Shown here: positions 28,639 to 37,813 of the stretch, one piece after another
Layout of the letters: each line of letters starts with the position of its first letter
How positions within the stretch are numbered: the first letter of the stretch is position 1
Source: Jiella avicenniae
Lineage (GTDB): Bacteria > Pseudomonadota > Alphaproteobacteria > Rhizobiales > Rhizobiaceae
Assembly (NCBI RefSeq): GCF_021390325.1
Contig: NZ_JAJUWU010000009.1
Location: 124,001-188,000, forward strand
Direction of reading: 5' to 3'
DNA length: 64,000 nt
The notes under the pieces: generated by a model
Database searches by the model: none
Seen by the model: the letters and a program-made list of their open reading frames with translations, nothing else
Told to the model about the DNA's origin: nothing
Translations under genes and position numbers: made by a program

Positions 28639-31600
28639 ATGCCTGCCAGAGCTCGCTCAACCGCAACGGCCGACGCCGGACGGTTCTCTCCGCCGTTCTC
28701 CGCGCCCTTCGCACTCGACGACCAGGCGGCGGTCTCGGCGCTCCTGAAGGCGTCCGAGCGCTGGTCCCATGACGAGGACAAGGTCGACGAGCGGGCGCGC
28801 GGCCTGATCGTCGGCATCCGCAAGGCGGCCGGGGGCATCGGCGGCGTCGAGGACTTCCTGCGGGAGTTCGGGCTTTCGAGCCGCGAGGGTCTCGCTCTGA
28901 TGATTCTGGCGGAAGCGCTGTTGCGGGTTCCGGATGCGGCCACCCAGGACCGGCTCATCGAGGAGAAGATCGGCGCCGGCGACTGGGCCCATCACGAGGG
29001 CGGCGAAGACCGGCTGATGACGGCCGCCTCGGCCTGGGCGCTCGGCATCTCCGCCCGCATCATCCGCCCCGGCGAGACGCCGCAGGGCGTCATGTCCGGG
29101 CTGGTCAAGCGGATCGGCGGCCCCGCCGTGCGTCAGGCGACGCGTCAGGCGATGCGCTTCCTCGGCCGGCACTTCGTTCTCGGCGAGACCATCGAGGATG
29201 CGCTGGAGCGGGCCCGGGGATTCGAATCCAAAGGCTACCGCCACTCATACGACATGCTGGGCGAGGGCGCCCGGACGATGGAGGACGCCGAGCGCTACTA
29301 CCGCTCCTATGCCAATGCGATCGAGAGGATCGGCCGCAAGGCCGGCAACAAGAAGCTGCCCGACCGGCCGGGGATCTCGGTGAAGCTTTCGGCGCTGCAC
29401 CCGCGCTACCACCCGCTGCACCGCGAGCGCGTCCTCGAGGAACTGTTGCCGAAGGTGATCGCGCTCGCCGAAATGGCCCGCAGCTTCGATCTCAACCTGA
29501 CCATCGACGCCGAGGAAGCCGAGCGGCTGGAACTCTCGCTCGACGTGATCGACGCGCTGGTCGAGCGCTTCGACTTCAAGGGATGGGAAGGCTTCGGCCT
29601 CGCCATCCAGGCCTATCAGAAGCGCGCGCTCGCCGTCATCGAACACGTCGACGACCTCTGCGAGGCCGCGGGCATCCGCATGATGGTGCGCCTCGTCAAG
29701 GGCGCCTATTGGGACACGGAGGTCAAGCACGCGCAGGAGAAGGGGCTCGACGGCTATCCGGTCTACACCCGCAAACCGGCGACCGACCTGTCCTATCTCG
29801 TCTGCTCCAGGGCGCTGCTGGAGCGCCGGGCGCGGATCTATCCGCAATTTGCCACGCACAATGCGCTGACCGTCGCGACCATCCTCGAAATGGCCGGCAG
29901 CGACGCCACCGGCTTCGAGTTCCAGCGTCTTCACGGCATGGGCGAGGCGCTCTACGAGACGCTGCGCCGCTCCGGGCCGAAGCCGGTCGCCTGCCGGATT
30001 TATGCGCCGGTCGGAGGCTACCGCGACCTTCTCGCCTATCTCGTCCGCCGGCTTCTGGAAAACGGCGCCAACTCCTCCTTCGTCGCCATGGTCGGCGACG
30101 AGGACATTCCGGTCGACGATCTTCTGGAACGGCCCCGTTCGATGCTGGAGGGCGGTCCCGCGCGGCACCCGAAGATCGGCCTGCCGAAGGATCTCTTCTC
30201 GCCGCGGCGCAATTCTGCCGGCATCGAGGTGGGCGACCGCCGGGCGCTCGGCAGTCTGATCGCCGAACGACGCCGCACCAGGGTCGAACGGCTGGAGGCA
30301 CGGTGCGAGGCCGCGGCCGCGAAGACGGGCGGCGAGCCGGTCGAGATCGTCTCGCCAGTCGATGGCGGCCTCTTGGGGACGAGCTATCACCTGTCTTCCG
30401 AGGCCGCGACGGCGCTCGTCCGTGAGGCGGCGGCCCACTGCCGGACGGCCGAGGCCGTTCCTGGGCCGAGGCGGGCGGAGATGCTGCGGAAGGCGGCGAG
30501 CCTCATGGAGGAACGCCAGGCCGAACTCCTGGCGATCCTCGCTGCAGAGGGCGGCAAGACTCTCGACGACGGCATCGCCGAGGTGCGCGAGGCGGTCGAC
30601 TTCCTGCGCTTTTACGCCGACGAGGCGATGCGGCTGTTCGGCGCCCCTGTCGAGCTGCCCGGCCCGACCGGCGAGGAGAACCGGCTGACCTATCGCCCGC
30701 GCGGCGTCGCGGTGGCGATCTCGCCCTGGAACTTCCCGCTGGCGATCTTCACCGGCCAGGTCGCGGCGGCGCTTGCCGCCGGCAACGTCGTCATCGCCAA
30801 GCCGGCCGAGCAGACCCCGCTGATCGCGGCCAAGGCCGTCGAGCTTCTCCACCAGGCCGGCTTTGCGAAAGAGCATCTGTATCTCGCCCCCGGCGACGGC
30901 AGGACCGGTGCGGCGCTGACGTCGCACGACCTCACCGCCGTCGTCGCCTTCACCGGCTCGACCGAGACGGCCTTCGCGATCAACCGGGCGCTCGCGTCCC
31001 GCAATGCGCCGATCGCGCCGCTGATCGCCGAGACCGGCGGCATCAACGCGCTGATCGCCGACGCGACCGCACTGCCCGAACAGGTTGCCGACGACGTCGT
31101 CATGTCGGCGTTCCGCTCGGCCGGCCAGCGCTGCTCGGCGCTGAGGCTCCTGTTCCTGCAGGAGGACGTCGCCGACAAGATCCTCGACATGATCGCCGGC
31201 GCGGCGAAGGAGCTGACCGTCGGCGACCCGCGCGAGCTTTCGACCGACATCGGCCCGGTGATCGACGGCGAGCAGCTCGCCATGCTGCGCGACCACGTTT
31301 CCCGCATGGAGCGCGAGCAGAAGCTGCGCTATCGCGGCGAGGTGCCCGCCGACCTCGCGGCCAAGGGGCACTATTTCGCCCCTCACATCGTCGAGATCGA
31401 TCGGCCCGAGGCGCTCGACCGCGAGATCTTCGGCCCCGTCCTCCACGTGGTTCGCTGGAAGGCCAGGGACTTCGACAAGATCCTCGATGCGATCGAGGCG
31501 ACGGGATATGGGCTGACGCTCGGCGTGCACAGCCGGATCAACGAAACGGCCCACAAGGTCATTGCACGCCTGTCAGTCGGTAACGTCTATGTGAATCGAA

Positions 31601-31773
31601 ACATCATCGGTGCGATCGTCGGATCTCAACCCTTTGGTGGATCAGGGCTTTCCGGAACGGGGCCGAAGGCGGGCGGTCCGAATTACCTTGTCCGCTTCGC
31701 CCGCGAACAGGTCATTTCGGTCAATACTGCCGCCGCTGGAGGTAACGCCAGCCTGATTGCGATGGAATCGTAG
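28639..31773 (+). CDS. putA: Bifunctional proline dehydrogenase / glutamate-semialdehyde dehydrogenase
   Basis: This 1044-aa enzyme oxidises proline to glutamate. Residues about 60-510 form the FAD-dependent proline dehydrogenase barrel (SVKLSALHPRYHPLHRERV, MVRLVKGAYWDTEVKHAQ, YAPVGGYRDLLAYLVRRLLENG). From about 560 follows the P5C dehydrogenase domain, with base E798 (AETGGINAL) and nucleophile C832 (SAGQRCSALR). There is no N-terminal ribbon-helix-helix DNA-binding domain and no long C-terminal extension, so it is the short PutA type and not a self-repressor. GGAGA precedes the ATG. The start is at 28639; the stop is followed by a candidate small RNA. Confidence 0.96.
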   Translation: MPARARSTATADAGRFSPPFSAPFALDDQAAVSALLKASERWSHDEDKVDERARGLIVGIRKAAGGIGGVEDFLREFGLSSREGLALMILAEALLRVPDAATQDRLIEEKIGAGDWAHHEGGEDRLMTAASAWALGISARIIRPGETPQGVMSGLVKRIGGPAVRQATRQAMRFLGRHFVLGETIEDALERARGFESKGYRHSYDMLGEGARTMEDAERYYRSYANAIERIGRKAGNKKLPDRPGISVKLSALHPRYHPLHRERVLEELLPKVIALAEMARSFDLNLTIDAEEAERLELSLDVIDALVERFDFKGWEGFGLAIQAYQKRALAVIEHVDDLCEAAGIRMMVRLVKGAYWDTEVKHAQEKGLDGYPVYTRKPATDLSYLVCSRALLERRARIYPQFATHNALTVATILEMAGSDATGFEFQRLHGMGEALYETLRRSGPKPVACRIYAPVGGYRDLLAYLVRRLLENGANSSFVAMVGDEDIPVDDLLERPRSMLEGGPARHPKIGLPKDLFSPRRNSAGIEVGDRRALGSLIAERRRTRVERLEARCEAAAAKTGGEPVEIVSPVDGGLLGTSYHLSSEAATALVREAAAHCRTAEAVPGPRRAEMLRKAASLMEERQAELLAILAAEGGKTLDDGIAEVREAVDFLRFYADEAMRLFGAPVELPGPTGEENRLTYRPRGVAVAISPWNFPLAIFTGQVAAALAAGNVVIAKPAEQTPLIAAKAVELLHQAGFAKEHLYLAPGDGRTGAALTSHDLTAVVAFTGSTETAFAINRALASRNAPIAPLIAETGGINALIADATALPEQVADDVVMSAFRSAGQRCSALRLLFLQEDVADKILDMIAGAAKELTVGDPRELSTDIGPVIDGEQLAMLRDHVSRMEREQKLRYRGEVPADLAAKGHYFAPHIVEIDRPEALDREIFGPVLHVVRWKARDFDKILDAIEATGYGLTLGVHSRINETAHKVIARLSVGNVYVNRNIIGAIVGSQPFGGSGLSGTGPKAGGPNYLVRFAREQVISVNTAAAGGNASLIAMES

Positions 31774-31839
31774 CAACCCCGCCACAGCAGAGCCGTGAAA
31801 CCTGTGCTAGGTTGACTGCGTTAGGGCAATGCGTGAGCA

Positions 31840-31986
31840 GCGGCCGCCCCATTCCTCCCATTGGGCACGGCCGCACATGCCCGAGTAGCAGACGGCCGCA
31901 TCGGTGTTGTCTCCCAGCGCCGCGGCCGGGATTTCGAGTAGAAGACGAGCCCGGTGGTCTCCTCCCACACCGGGCTCGTCTTTTTT
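31840..31986 (+). ncRNA. Candidate small RNA with three anti-Shine-Dalgarno loops (cuckoo/alpha-r14-like)
   Basis: Three consecutive GC-rich hairpins occupy this gap between putA and fhs. Hairpin 1 (31840-31874) has stem GCGGCCG/CGGCCGC plus CCCA/TGGG and loop TTCCTCCCAT. Hairpin 2 (31893-31928) has stem CGGCCGC/GCGGCCG plus GGTGTTG/CAGCGCC and loop TCTCC. Hairpin 3 (31942-31982) has a 15-bp stem, loop GTCTCCTCCCA and a T6 tail, and is a strong terminator. Loops carrying CUCC/CCUCCC would pair with ribosome binding sites. This is the hallmark of the alphaproteobacterial cuckoo or alpha-r14 (NfeR1-type) RNAs. The start is approximate and no convincing promoter was found. Family membership is inference from structure. 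Confidence 0.55.
31942..31986 (+). terminator. Strong intrinsic terminator
   Basis: AAGACGAGCCCGGTG (31942-31956) pairs perfectly with CACCGGGCTCGTCTT (31968-31982) across an 11-nt loop, followed by a run of six T (31981-31986). It would end the candidate small RNA and any putA read-through. It isolates fhs, whose promoter must lie in 31987-32131. Confidence 0.9.
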
Positions 31987-32131
31987 CGGCTCCTCGCCAA
32001 AGCCAGCCCTCGCCTCCCGCGATCTTCCGGCGCTTGCCGACGCTCCGGGTTTTCCGCCACGGCAGGCTGTGGCAATGGGCATCCACCTTGCGTATGCTGT
32101 CGCCAAAACGATCGAGCAGAGGGAGAAAGCC

Positions 32132-33811
32132 TTGAGCGACTACAATTCCGACATCGCCCTTGCGCGCGCCGCGAAGAAGAAGCCGATCAAGGAAATTGCC
32201 GGGCGCCTCGGCATGTCGGAAGAGGACATCGTTCCCTACGGCCACGACAAGGCGAAGATCGCCGCACCCTTCCTGAAATCGCTGGAGGGCCGTCCCGACG
32301 GCAAGCTGATCCTCGTCACCGCCGTCAACCCGACGCCGGCCGGCGAGGGCAAGACGACGACCACCGTCGGCCTCGGCGACGGGCTGAACCGCATCGGCAA
32401 GAATGCGCTGATCTGCATCCGCGAGGCCTCGCTCGGCCCCTGCTTCGGCGTCAAGGGCGGGGCGGCGGGCGGCGGTTATGCCCAGGTCGTGCCGATGGAG
32501 GAGATGAACCTCCACTTCACCGGCGACTTCCACGCGATCACCACGGCGCACAACCTGCTCTCGGCGATGATCGACAACCACATCTACTGGGGCAACGAGC
32601 TGCAGATCGATTCCCGCCGCGTCACCTGGCGGCGGGTGCTCGACATGAACGACCGGGCGCTGCGCCAGATCACCACCTCGCTCGGCGGCGTCGCCAACGG
32701 CTTTCCGCGGGAGACCGGTTTCGACATCACCGTCGCCTCCGAGGTGATGGCGATCCTCTGCCTTTCGGAGGACCTCGAGGACCTGGAACGCCGCCTCGGC
32801 GACATCATCGTCGCCTACCGCCGCGACAAGACGGCGATCACCGCCCGTGACCTCAAGGCCGACGGCGCGATGGCCGTTCTATTGAAGGACGCGATCCAGC
32901 CGAACCTCGTCCAGACGCTGGAGAACAATCCGGCCTTCGTCCATGGCGGCCCCTTCGCCAACATCGCCCATGGCTGCAATTCCGTCGTCGCCACCAAGGC
33001 GGCGCTGAAGCTGGCCGACTACGTCGTCACCGAGGCCGGCTTCGGCGCCGATCTCGGGGCCGAAAAGTTCTTCGACATCAAATGCCGCAAGGCCGGCCTC
33101 AAGCCCGCGGCGGCCGTCGTCGTGGCGACGGTCAGGGCGATGAAGATGAATGGCGGCGTCGCCAAGGCCGATCTCGGGGCGGAGAACGTCGAGGCGGTGA
33201 AGGCCGGTTGCGCCAATCTCGGCCGCCATGTCGAGAACGTCAAAGGCTTCGGAGTCCCCGTCGTCGTCGCGGTCAACCATTTCTCCGCCGATACCGAGGC
33301 GGAGATCCAGGCGGTGAAGGACTATGTCGCGACCCTCGGCACCGAGGCGATCGTCTGCCGCCACTGGGCGGAAGGCTCGGCCGGGATCACCGGGCTCGCC
33401 GAAAAGGTCGCGGAGCTCGCCGATGGCGGCACTGCCGACTTCCAGCCGATCTATCCCGACGAGATGGGCCTGTTCGAAAAGATCGAGACCGTCGTCAAGA
33501 AGATCTACCGCGGCTCGGAGGTGACGGCCGACCAATCCGTCCTCGACCAGCTCTCCGCCTGGGAGGAGGCCGGCTACGGCAATCTGCCGGTCTGCATGGC
33601 GAAGACCCAATATTCCTTCTCCACCGATCCGACGAAGCGCGGCGCGCCGACGGATTTTTCCGTCCATGTGCGCGAAGTGCGGCTGTCGGCCGGCGCCGGT
33701 TTCGTCGTCGCCATTTGCGGGCAGATCATGACCATGCCGGGACTGCCCTCGCAGCCGGCGGCCGAATCGATCTATCTGAACGACAACGGCGAGATCGAAG
33801 GCCTGTTCTGA
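32132..33811 (+). CDS. fhs: Formate-tetrahydrofolate ligase
   Basis: This 559-aa enzyme makes 10-formyltetrahydrofolate from formate, THF and ATP. The nucleotide loop [19 protein letters not shown], the [23 protein letters not shown] stretch and the C-terminal [12 protein letters not shown] are canonical. I start it at the TTG at 32132 (then [18 protein letters not shown]), since GGGAGAAA lies 4 nt upstream and the length then equals that of rhizobial homologues. An in-frame ATG at 32074 would add a non-conserved leader. The ABC ATPase starts 16 bp after the stop, so the two are probably co-transcribed. Confidence 0.95.
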   Translation: MSDYNSDIALARAAKKKPIKEIAGRLGMSEEDIVPYGHDKAKIAAPFLKSLEGRPDGKLILVTAVNPTPAGEGKTTTTVGLGDGLNRIGKNALICIREASLGPCFGVKGGAAGGGYAQVVPMEEMNLHFTGDFHAITTAHNLLSAMIDNHIYWGNELQIDSRRVTWRRVLDMNDRALRQITTSLGGVANGFPRETGFDITVASEVMAILCLSEDLEDLERRLGDIIVAYRRDKTAITARDLKADGAMAVLLKDAIQPNLVQTLENNPAFVHGGPFANIAHGCNSVVATKAALKLADYVVTEAGFGADLGAEKFFDIKCRKAGLKPAAAVVVATVRAMKMNGGVAKADLGAENVEAVKAGCANLGRHVENVKGFGVPVVVAVNHFSADTEAEIQAVKDYVATLGTEAIVCRHWAEGSAGITGLAEKVAELADGGTADFQPIYPDEMGLFEKIETVVKKIYRGSEVTADQSVLDQLSAWEEAGYGNLPVCMAKTQYSFSTDPTKRGAPTDFSVHVREVRLSAGAGFVVAICGQIMTMPGLPSQPAAESIYLNDNGEIEGLF

Positions 33812-33827
33812 TCGTTCCGGAGCGCGG

Positions 33828-34919
33828 ATGACTGCCATTACCATCGCCGGCGCGCTGAAGCGCTTCGGCAGCGGCGTCGCGGTGAGCGACGTCTCTCTCG
33901 ACATCGCCGAGGGCGAGTTCGTCGCGCTGCTCGGGCCTTCCGGCTGCGGCAAGACGACGTTGCTCCGCCTGATCGCCGGTTTCGAAACGCTGAGCGCCGG
34001 GGCGATCCGCTTCGGCGACCGGCTCGTGGCGGGGGAGGGCATCCACGTTCCGCCCGAAAGGCGCAACGTCGCGATCGTCTTCCAGTCCTATGCGCTGTGG
34101 CCGCACATGACGGTGGCCGAGAACGTCGGCTACGCGCTGCGGGTGCGGGGTCTTTCCAAGGCGGAACGCCGGGTCAGGATCGGCGAGGCGCTCGACGCGG
34201 TCGAACTCGCCGGCTTCGAGGGGCGGCGCTCGGCCGATCTTTCCGGCGGCCAGCGCCAGCGGGTGGCGCTCGCCCGCTGCCTCGCCATGGACCCGGACGT
34301 CATCCTGCTCGACGAGCCGCTCGCCAATCTCGACGTGCATCTGAGGGCCTCGATGGAGGAGACCTTCCGCGCCTTCCACGAGCGCACCGGCGCAACCATG
34401 GTCTACGTCACCCACGATCAGGCCGAGGCGATGGCCATGGCCGATCGCATCGCCGTCATGGAGAAGGGCCGGATCCTGCAGGTCGCCGGCCCGGCGACGC
34501 TCTACGACCGGCCGGCCAGCGAAGGCGTCGCGCGCTTCGTCGGCAATGGCCGGGTGGTGGATTGCATGGTCCTCGGGCCGGCGGACGCGGGGCAAAGCCG
34601 CGTCCGGCTGTTCGGTGGCGAGGCCGTGGTACGGGGCGGAGATGGAGATGGCGCCCTGACGGCCGGTCCCGCCCGGCTGGCGCTGAAGCCGGAGAACCTC
34701 GCGATCGGCGAGACGGGCTTCGCGGCGCGGGTTCGCAAGGCGGTCTTCAAGGGGTCGCACACCCTCTACGAAATCGAGCCGGATGCGGCGCCGGGCCTGC
34801 TCCTGCCGCTCCCGTCGAGCGAGCGGCTGGCGATCGGCGAAATCGTCCGCGTCTCGGTTCGCGGCGGCTGGCTGTTGTCGGCGGCTGCGGGCGAGACGGC
34901 CTTCGCGGCGGCGGCCTGA
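33828..34919 (+). CDS. ABC transporter ATP-binding protein, iron(III)/FbpC type
   Basis: This 363-aa ATPase has Walker A GPSGCGKT (residues 36-43), the Q-loop in VFQSYALWPHMT, signature LSGGQRQRVALARCL, Walker B VILLDEPLANLD and the switch histidine in YVTHDQAEAM. The C-terminal TOBE-like part (from about 245) is typical of the Fe3+/spermidine/sugar branch. It lies 16 bp behind fhs on the plus strand. Its likely permease and binding protein are encoded convergently just beyond, so the three subunits are not in one operon. Substrate assignment to ferric iron rests on those neighbours. Confidence 0.88.
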   Translation: MTAITIAGALKRFGSGVAVSDVSLDIAEGEFVALLGPSGCGKTTLLRLIAGFETLSAGAIRFGDRLVAGEGIHVPPERRNVAIVFQSYALWPHMTVAENVGYALRVRGLSKAERRVRIGEALDAVELAGFEGRRSADLSGGQRQRVALARCLAMDPDVILLDEPLANLDVHLRASMEETFRAFHERTGATMVYVTHDQAEAMAMADRIAVMEKGRILQVAGPATLYDRPASEGVARFVGNGRVVDCMVLGPADAGQSRVRLFGGEAVVRGGDGDGALTAGPARLALKPENLAIGETGFAARVRKAVFKGSHTLYEIEPDAAPGLLLPLPSSERLAIGEIVRVSVRGGWLLSAAAGETAFAAAA

Positions 34920-34961
34920 GCGTCCCGCCGTTCCACACAGAAGGCATTTTCGGCCGATCGT

Positions 34962-36665
34962 TCAATCGGCCCAGGGCAGGACGCCGCGCGGCAGCCGCCT
35001 TGCCAGCAGCGCCGTGACGCCCATGATCGCGACGATGACGAGAACCGTCACCACCGCCACGGCCGAGGCGAGCACCGTGTAGCCGCCGTCGTCGAGATTG
35101 AAGACCACCACTCCCAGCGTCTCGTTGCCGGCAGACCAGAGCAGCGCCGAGACCGTCAGCTCGTTGAAGCTGGTCATGAAGGTCAGCACCGCGCCGGCCG
35201 CCGCCGCCGGGGCGAGCAGCGGGAACAGCACCGTGCGCAGCCGGAAGACATAGCCGGCGCCTGTCATCCGCGCTGCCTCGTCGAGCCCCCGGTCGAGCTG
35301 CTGCACCGCGCCGACGACGGGCCTCAGCGACAGGGTCAGGAAGCGGGCGAGATAGGCGAGGAAGATGATCCAGATGGTGTTGTAAAGGCTGATGCCGAGG
35401 ATCGGCAGGGGGCGGATGAAGATCAGGATGGCGGCGATGCCGAGGACGATGCCGGGTAGGGCATAGGGCACTTCGGCCAGCATCGAGAGGCTCTTCAAGA
35501 GCCGTCCGCCGCGCCAGACGATCAGTGCGGCGAAGGGGACGGCGAGAATCATCAGGACGAGCGAGGCGCCGGCGGCGAGGAGGAAGGAGTTGCGGAAGGC
35601 CCTTATCGTCGCGTCTTGGCGCAGCAGCACCTCGGCGTAGTTGCCGAGCGTCATGGTCGTGCCCGACAAAGGAACGCCATAGGCGCTGACCAGCGAGGTC
35701 GCGAGAAGGGCCAGGAGGGGGACGACGAGGATCAGGACGATGACCCCCCAGGCGCCGGATTCCACCACCGGCCGCACCCTCCCGAGCCGGTAGCGCAGCG
35801 CCTGCGACGGCGCGCCGACCGTCCGGAAGTCGCGCCTGCCGATGAAGAGCGCCTGCGCCGCGAAGCCGAGGCAGGCGAGGGCGCCGACGAGGATCGACAG
35901 GACGGCGACGTCGGAGATGATCGACGGGCCGAAGCTCGCCAACCGCTGATAGATGAGCGTCGGCAGGACCGTGTAGCCGGCCGGGATGCCGAGCAGCGCC
36001 GGGATGCCGAAATTGCCGATGGCCGAGACGAAGGCCAGCGCCGAGCCGGCGACGAGGGCCGGGGTCATCATCGGCAAGACGATGGTGCGCAGTACGAAGA
36101 GCCGGCCGGCGCCGCAGGCCCTCGCCGCCTCGATCATCTCGCGCGGCAGGCCGCGCAGGCCCGCCCGCACCGCGAGAAAGACCAGCGGCGCATGCTGGAT
36201 GCCGAGGAGGAGGATGATTCCCTCGGCGCTGTAGAGCGGGTTCGGCGCGCCGAGCGGCGGGGCGAGGCCGAAGGTGATGAGCAGCGGGCTCGACGGGCCG
36301 GCAAGCTGCGCCCAGGAGAGCGCCGTCACCTGCGGCGGGATCATCAGCGGCAGGAGGAACGCGAAGACGAGGGCCGCCTTCGCCCGGATGTCGGTGAGCG
36401 CGACGGCGAGGGCGAAGGCCGTGCCGAGGACGAGCGAGATGGCCGTTCCGAAGATCGCCGTGACCAGCGAGTGCCAGGTCGCCCGCCAGGTCGAGCCGGC
36501 GGACAGAACCGAGGAGAGGTTCGAAAGGTCGAGATTTCCGCCCGGCGCGAAGGCTTCGAGAGCCAGCCGCATGACGGGCAGGACCGAGACGAGGAGGATG
36601 AAGACGACGAGGACGGCGAGTGCGATGCCCTCGCCGCCCAGTCCCGGTTTCGACGATGCCGCCAA
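34962..36665 (-). CDS. ABC transporter permease, fused two-domain iron type (FbpB-like)
   Basis: This 567-aa inner-membrane protein has two homologous permease halves with about 12 membrane segments. Each half carries an EAA-type cytoplasmic loop (EAARACGAGRLFVLRTIVLPMM in the first, EAARMTGAGYVFRLRTVLFPLL in the second) that docks the ATPase. This fused layout is typical of FbpB/SfuB ferric permeases. The start is a TTG at 36665, 4 nt after the binding-protein stop, so the pair is translationally linked. It converges with the ATPase gene, leaving 42 bp between the stops. Confidence 0.9.
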   Translation of the reverse strand: MAASSKPGLGGEGIALAVLVVFILLVSVLPVMRLALEAFAPGGNLDLSNLSSVLSAGSTWRATWHSLVTAIFGTAISLVLGTAFALAVALTDIRAKAALVFAFLLPLMIPPQVTALSWAQLAGPSSPLLITFGLAPPLGAPNPLYSAEGIILLLGIQHAPLVFLAVRAGLRGLPREMIEAARACGAGRLFVLRTIVLPMMTPALVAGSALAFVSAIGNFGIPALLGIPAGYTVLPTLIYQRLASFGPSIISDVAVLSILVGALACLGFAAQALFIGRRDFRTVGAPSQALRYRLGRVRPVVESGAWGVIVLILVVPLLALLATSLVSAYGVPLSGTTMTLGNYAEVLLRQDATIRAFRNSFLLAAGASLVLMILAVPFAALIVWRGGRLLKSLSMLAEVPYALPGIVLGIAAILIFIRPLPILGISLYNTIWIIFLAYLARFLTLSLRPVVGAVQQLDRGLDEAARMTGAGYVFRLRTVLFPLLAPAAAAGAVLTFMTSFNELTVSALLWSAGNETLGVVVFNLDDGGYTVLASAVAVVTVLVIVAIMGVTALLARRLPRGVLPWAD

Positions 36666-36669
36666 GGCG

Positions 36670-37653
36670 TCAGCCGCCGAAGATCTCGGCGAAGCGCTTC
36701 TTGTTCGCCTCCTCGTCGGCGAGCGCCTGATCGGCGTCGAAGGGCATCAGCTTGATCTCGTCGCGCGACGGAAAGCCTTCGGGCGGGGCGACGCCGTCTC
36801 GGGCCGGCAGATAGCCCTGCTTCGCGGCGAGCTTCTGGCCGTCCTCGGAGAGCAGGAAGTCGACGAAGGCCTTGGCGGCTTCCGGGTTCTTCGCGGTCTT
36901 CAGGATCGCCACCGGCTCGGTCACCGCCGAGACGCCCTCGGTCGGGAAGACGAAGTTGACCGGCGAGCCCTTGGCCGCCTCGCGGATCGGCAGATAGTCG
37001 ACGATGACGCCATAGGCGTTCTGGCCGCCGGCGACGGCTTTCAGGATGCCGCCATTGCCGCCGGCCGCCGTCGCACCGTTCTTCGCAAGCGCCTCCACAT
37101 AGGCCCAGCCGAGATCCGGGTTCTGGGTGATCGTCGCGAGATGAACGAGGGCGGCGCCGGAGGTCAGCGGGCTCGGCATGGTCACCTGGCCCCTGGCCTC
37201 TTCCTTGGTGAGGTCCTTCCAGGAGGTCGGCGTCATAGCGGCACGGGTGTTGTTGACGATGCCCGTGGTGATCAGCTTGGTCGAGAAATAGGTCTCGTCC
37301 TCGTCGTAGAGGCCGTCCTCGAAGCCGGTGGTGTCGGCGCCCTCATAGGCCATCAGTCGGTCGTCGCGCTTCAGGCCCGCCATGGTGACGCTGTCGGCGA
37401 TGAGGAGGACGTCCGGCTGCGGGTTGCCGGCGGCGAATTCGGCCTGCAGCTTCGCCATTACCTTGGTGGTGCCGTCGCGCACCCACTCGACGTCGACGTC
37501 CGGGTTCTTCGCCTCGAAGGCGTCGACGGTGGCCTGGGCGTCTTCGTTCGGCTGGCTGGTATAGAGAACCAGCTTGCCGGAGGCTGCGAGGGCGGGGGCT
37601 GCCGCGACGAGGGCTGCGAGCGAGATGGCGACGAGGCCGGCTTTGCGGATCAT
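36670..37653 (-). CDS. Periplasmic iron-type ABC substrate-binding protein
   Basis: This 327-aa protein starts with a clean signal peptide (MIRKAGLVAISLAALVAAAPALA, cleavage after residue 23). The mature protein begins SGKLVLYTSQPNEDAQATVDAF, the class II ferric-binding (FbpA/AfuA-like) pattern that also occurs in phosphonate/putrescine relatives. Paired ligand tyrosines are not certain: there are tyrosines in ITTGIVNNT-flanking and YGVIVDYLP segments. It is the first gene of a two-gene operon with the fused permease. GGAGA precedes the ATG. The exact substrate is inferred. Confidence 0.85.
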   Translation of the reverse strand: MIRKAGLVAISLAALVAAAPALAASGKLVLYTSQPNEDAQATVDAFEAKNPDVDVEWVRDGTTKVMAKLQAEFAAGNPQPDVLLIADSVTMAGLKRDDRLMAYEGADTTGFEDGLYDEDETYFSTKLITTGIVNNTRAAMTPTSWKDLTKEEARGQVTMPSPLTSGAALVHLATITQNPDLGWAYVEALAKNGATAAGGNGGILKAVAGGQNAYGVIVDYLPIREAAKGSPVNFVFPTEGVSAVTEPVAILKTAKNPEAAKAFVDFLLSEDGQKLAAKQGYLPARDGVAPPEGFPSRDEIKLMPFDADQALADEEANKKRFAEIFGG

Positions 37654-37813
37654 GGGGACGATTCTCCGGGTCGGTTCAGGATCGGCGCGTGGGGCATAGC
37701 ACCGTTCGAACCTGCGGAGTAACCGCTGCGTCATGACAGGCGCATGACACAGTCGTGACCGATGGCGGGCCGTCGGGCGACACGACCGCCGAGCGGAGAT
37801 GCGTGGCTCGGCC

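Noticed and set aside
34952-34971. Hairpin GGCCGAT/ATCGGCC between the convergent ATPase and permease genes as a bidirectional terminator
   Set aside because: It overlaps the permease stop, and no T-tract follows on either strand.
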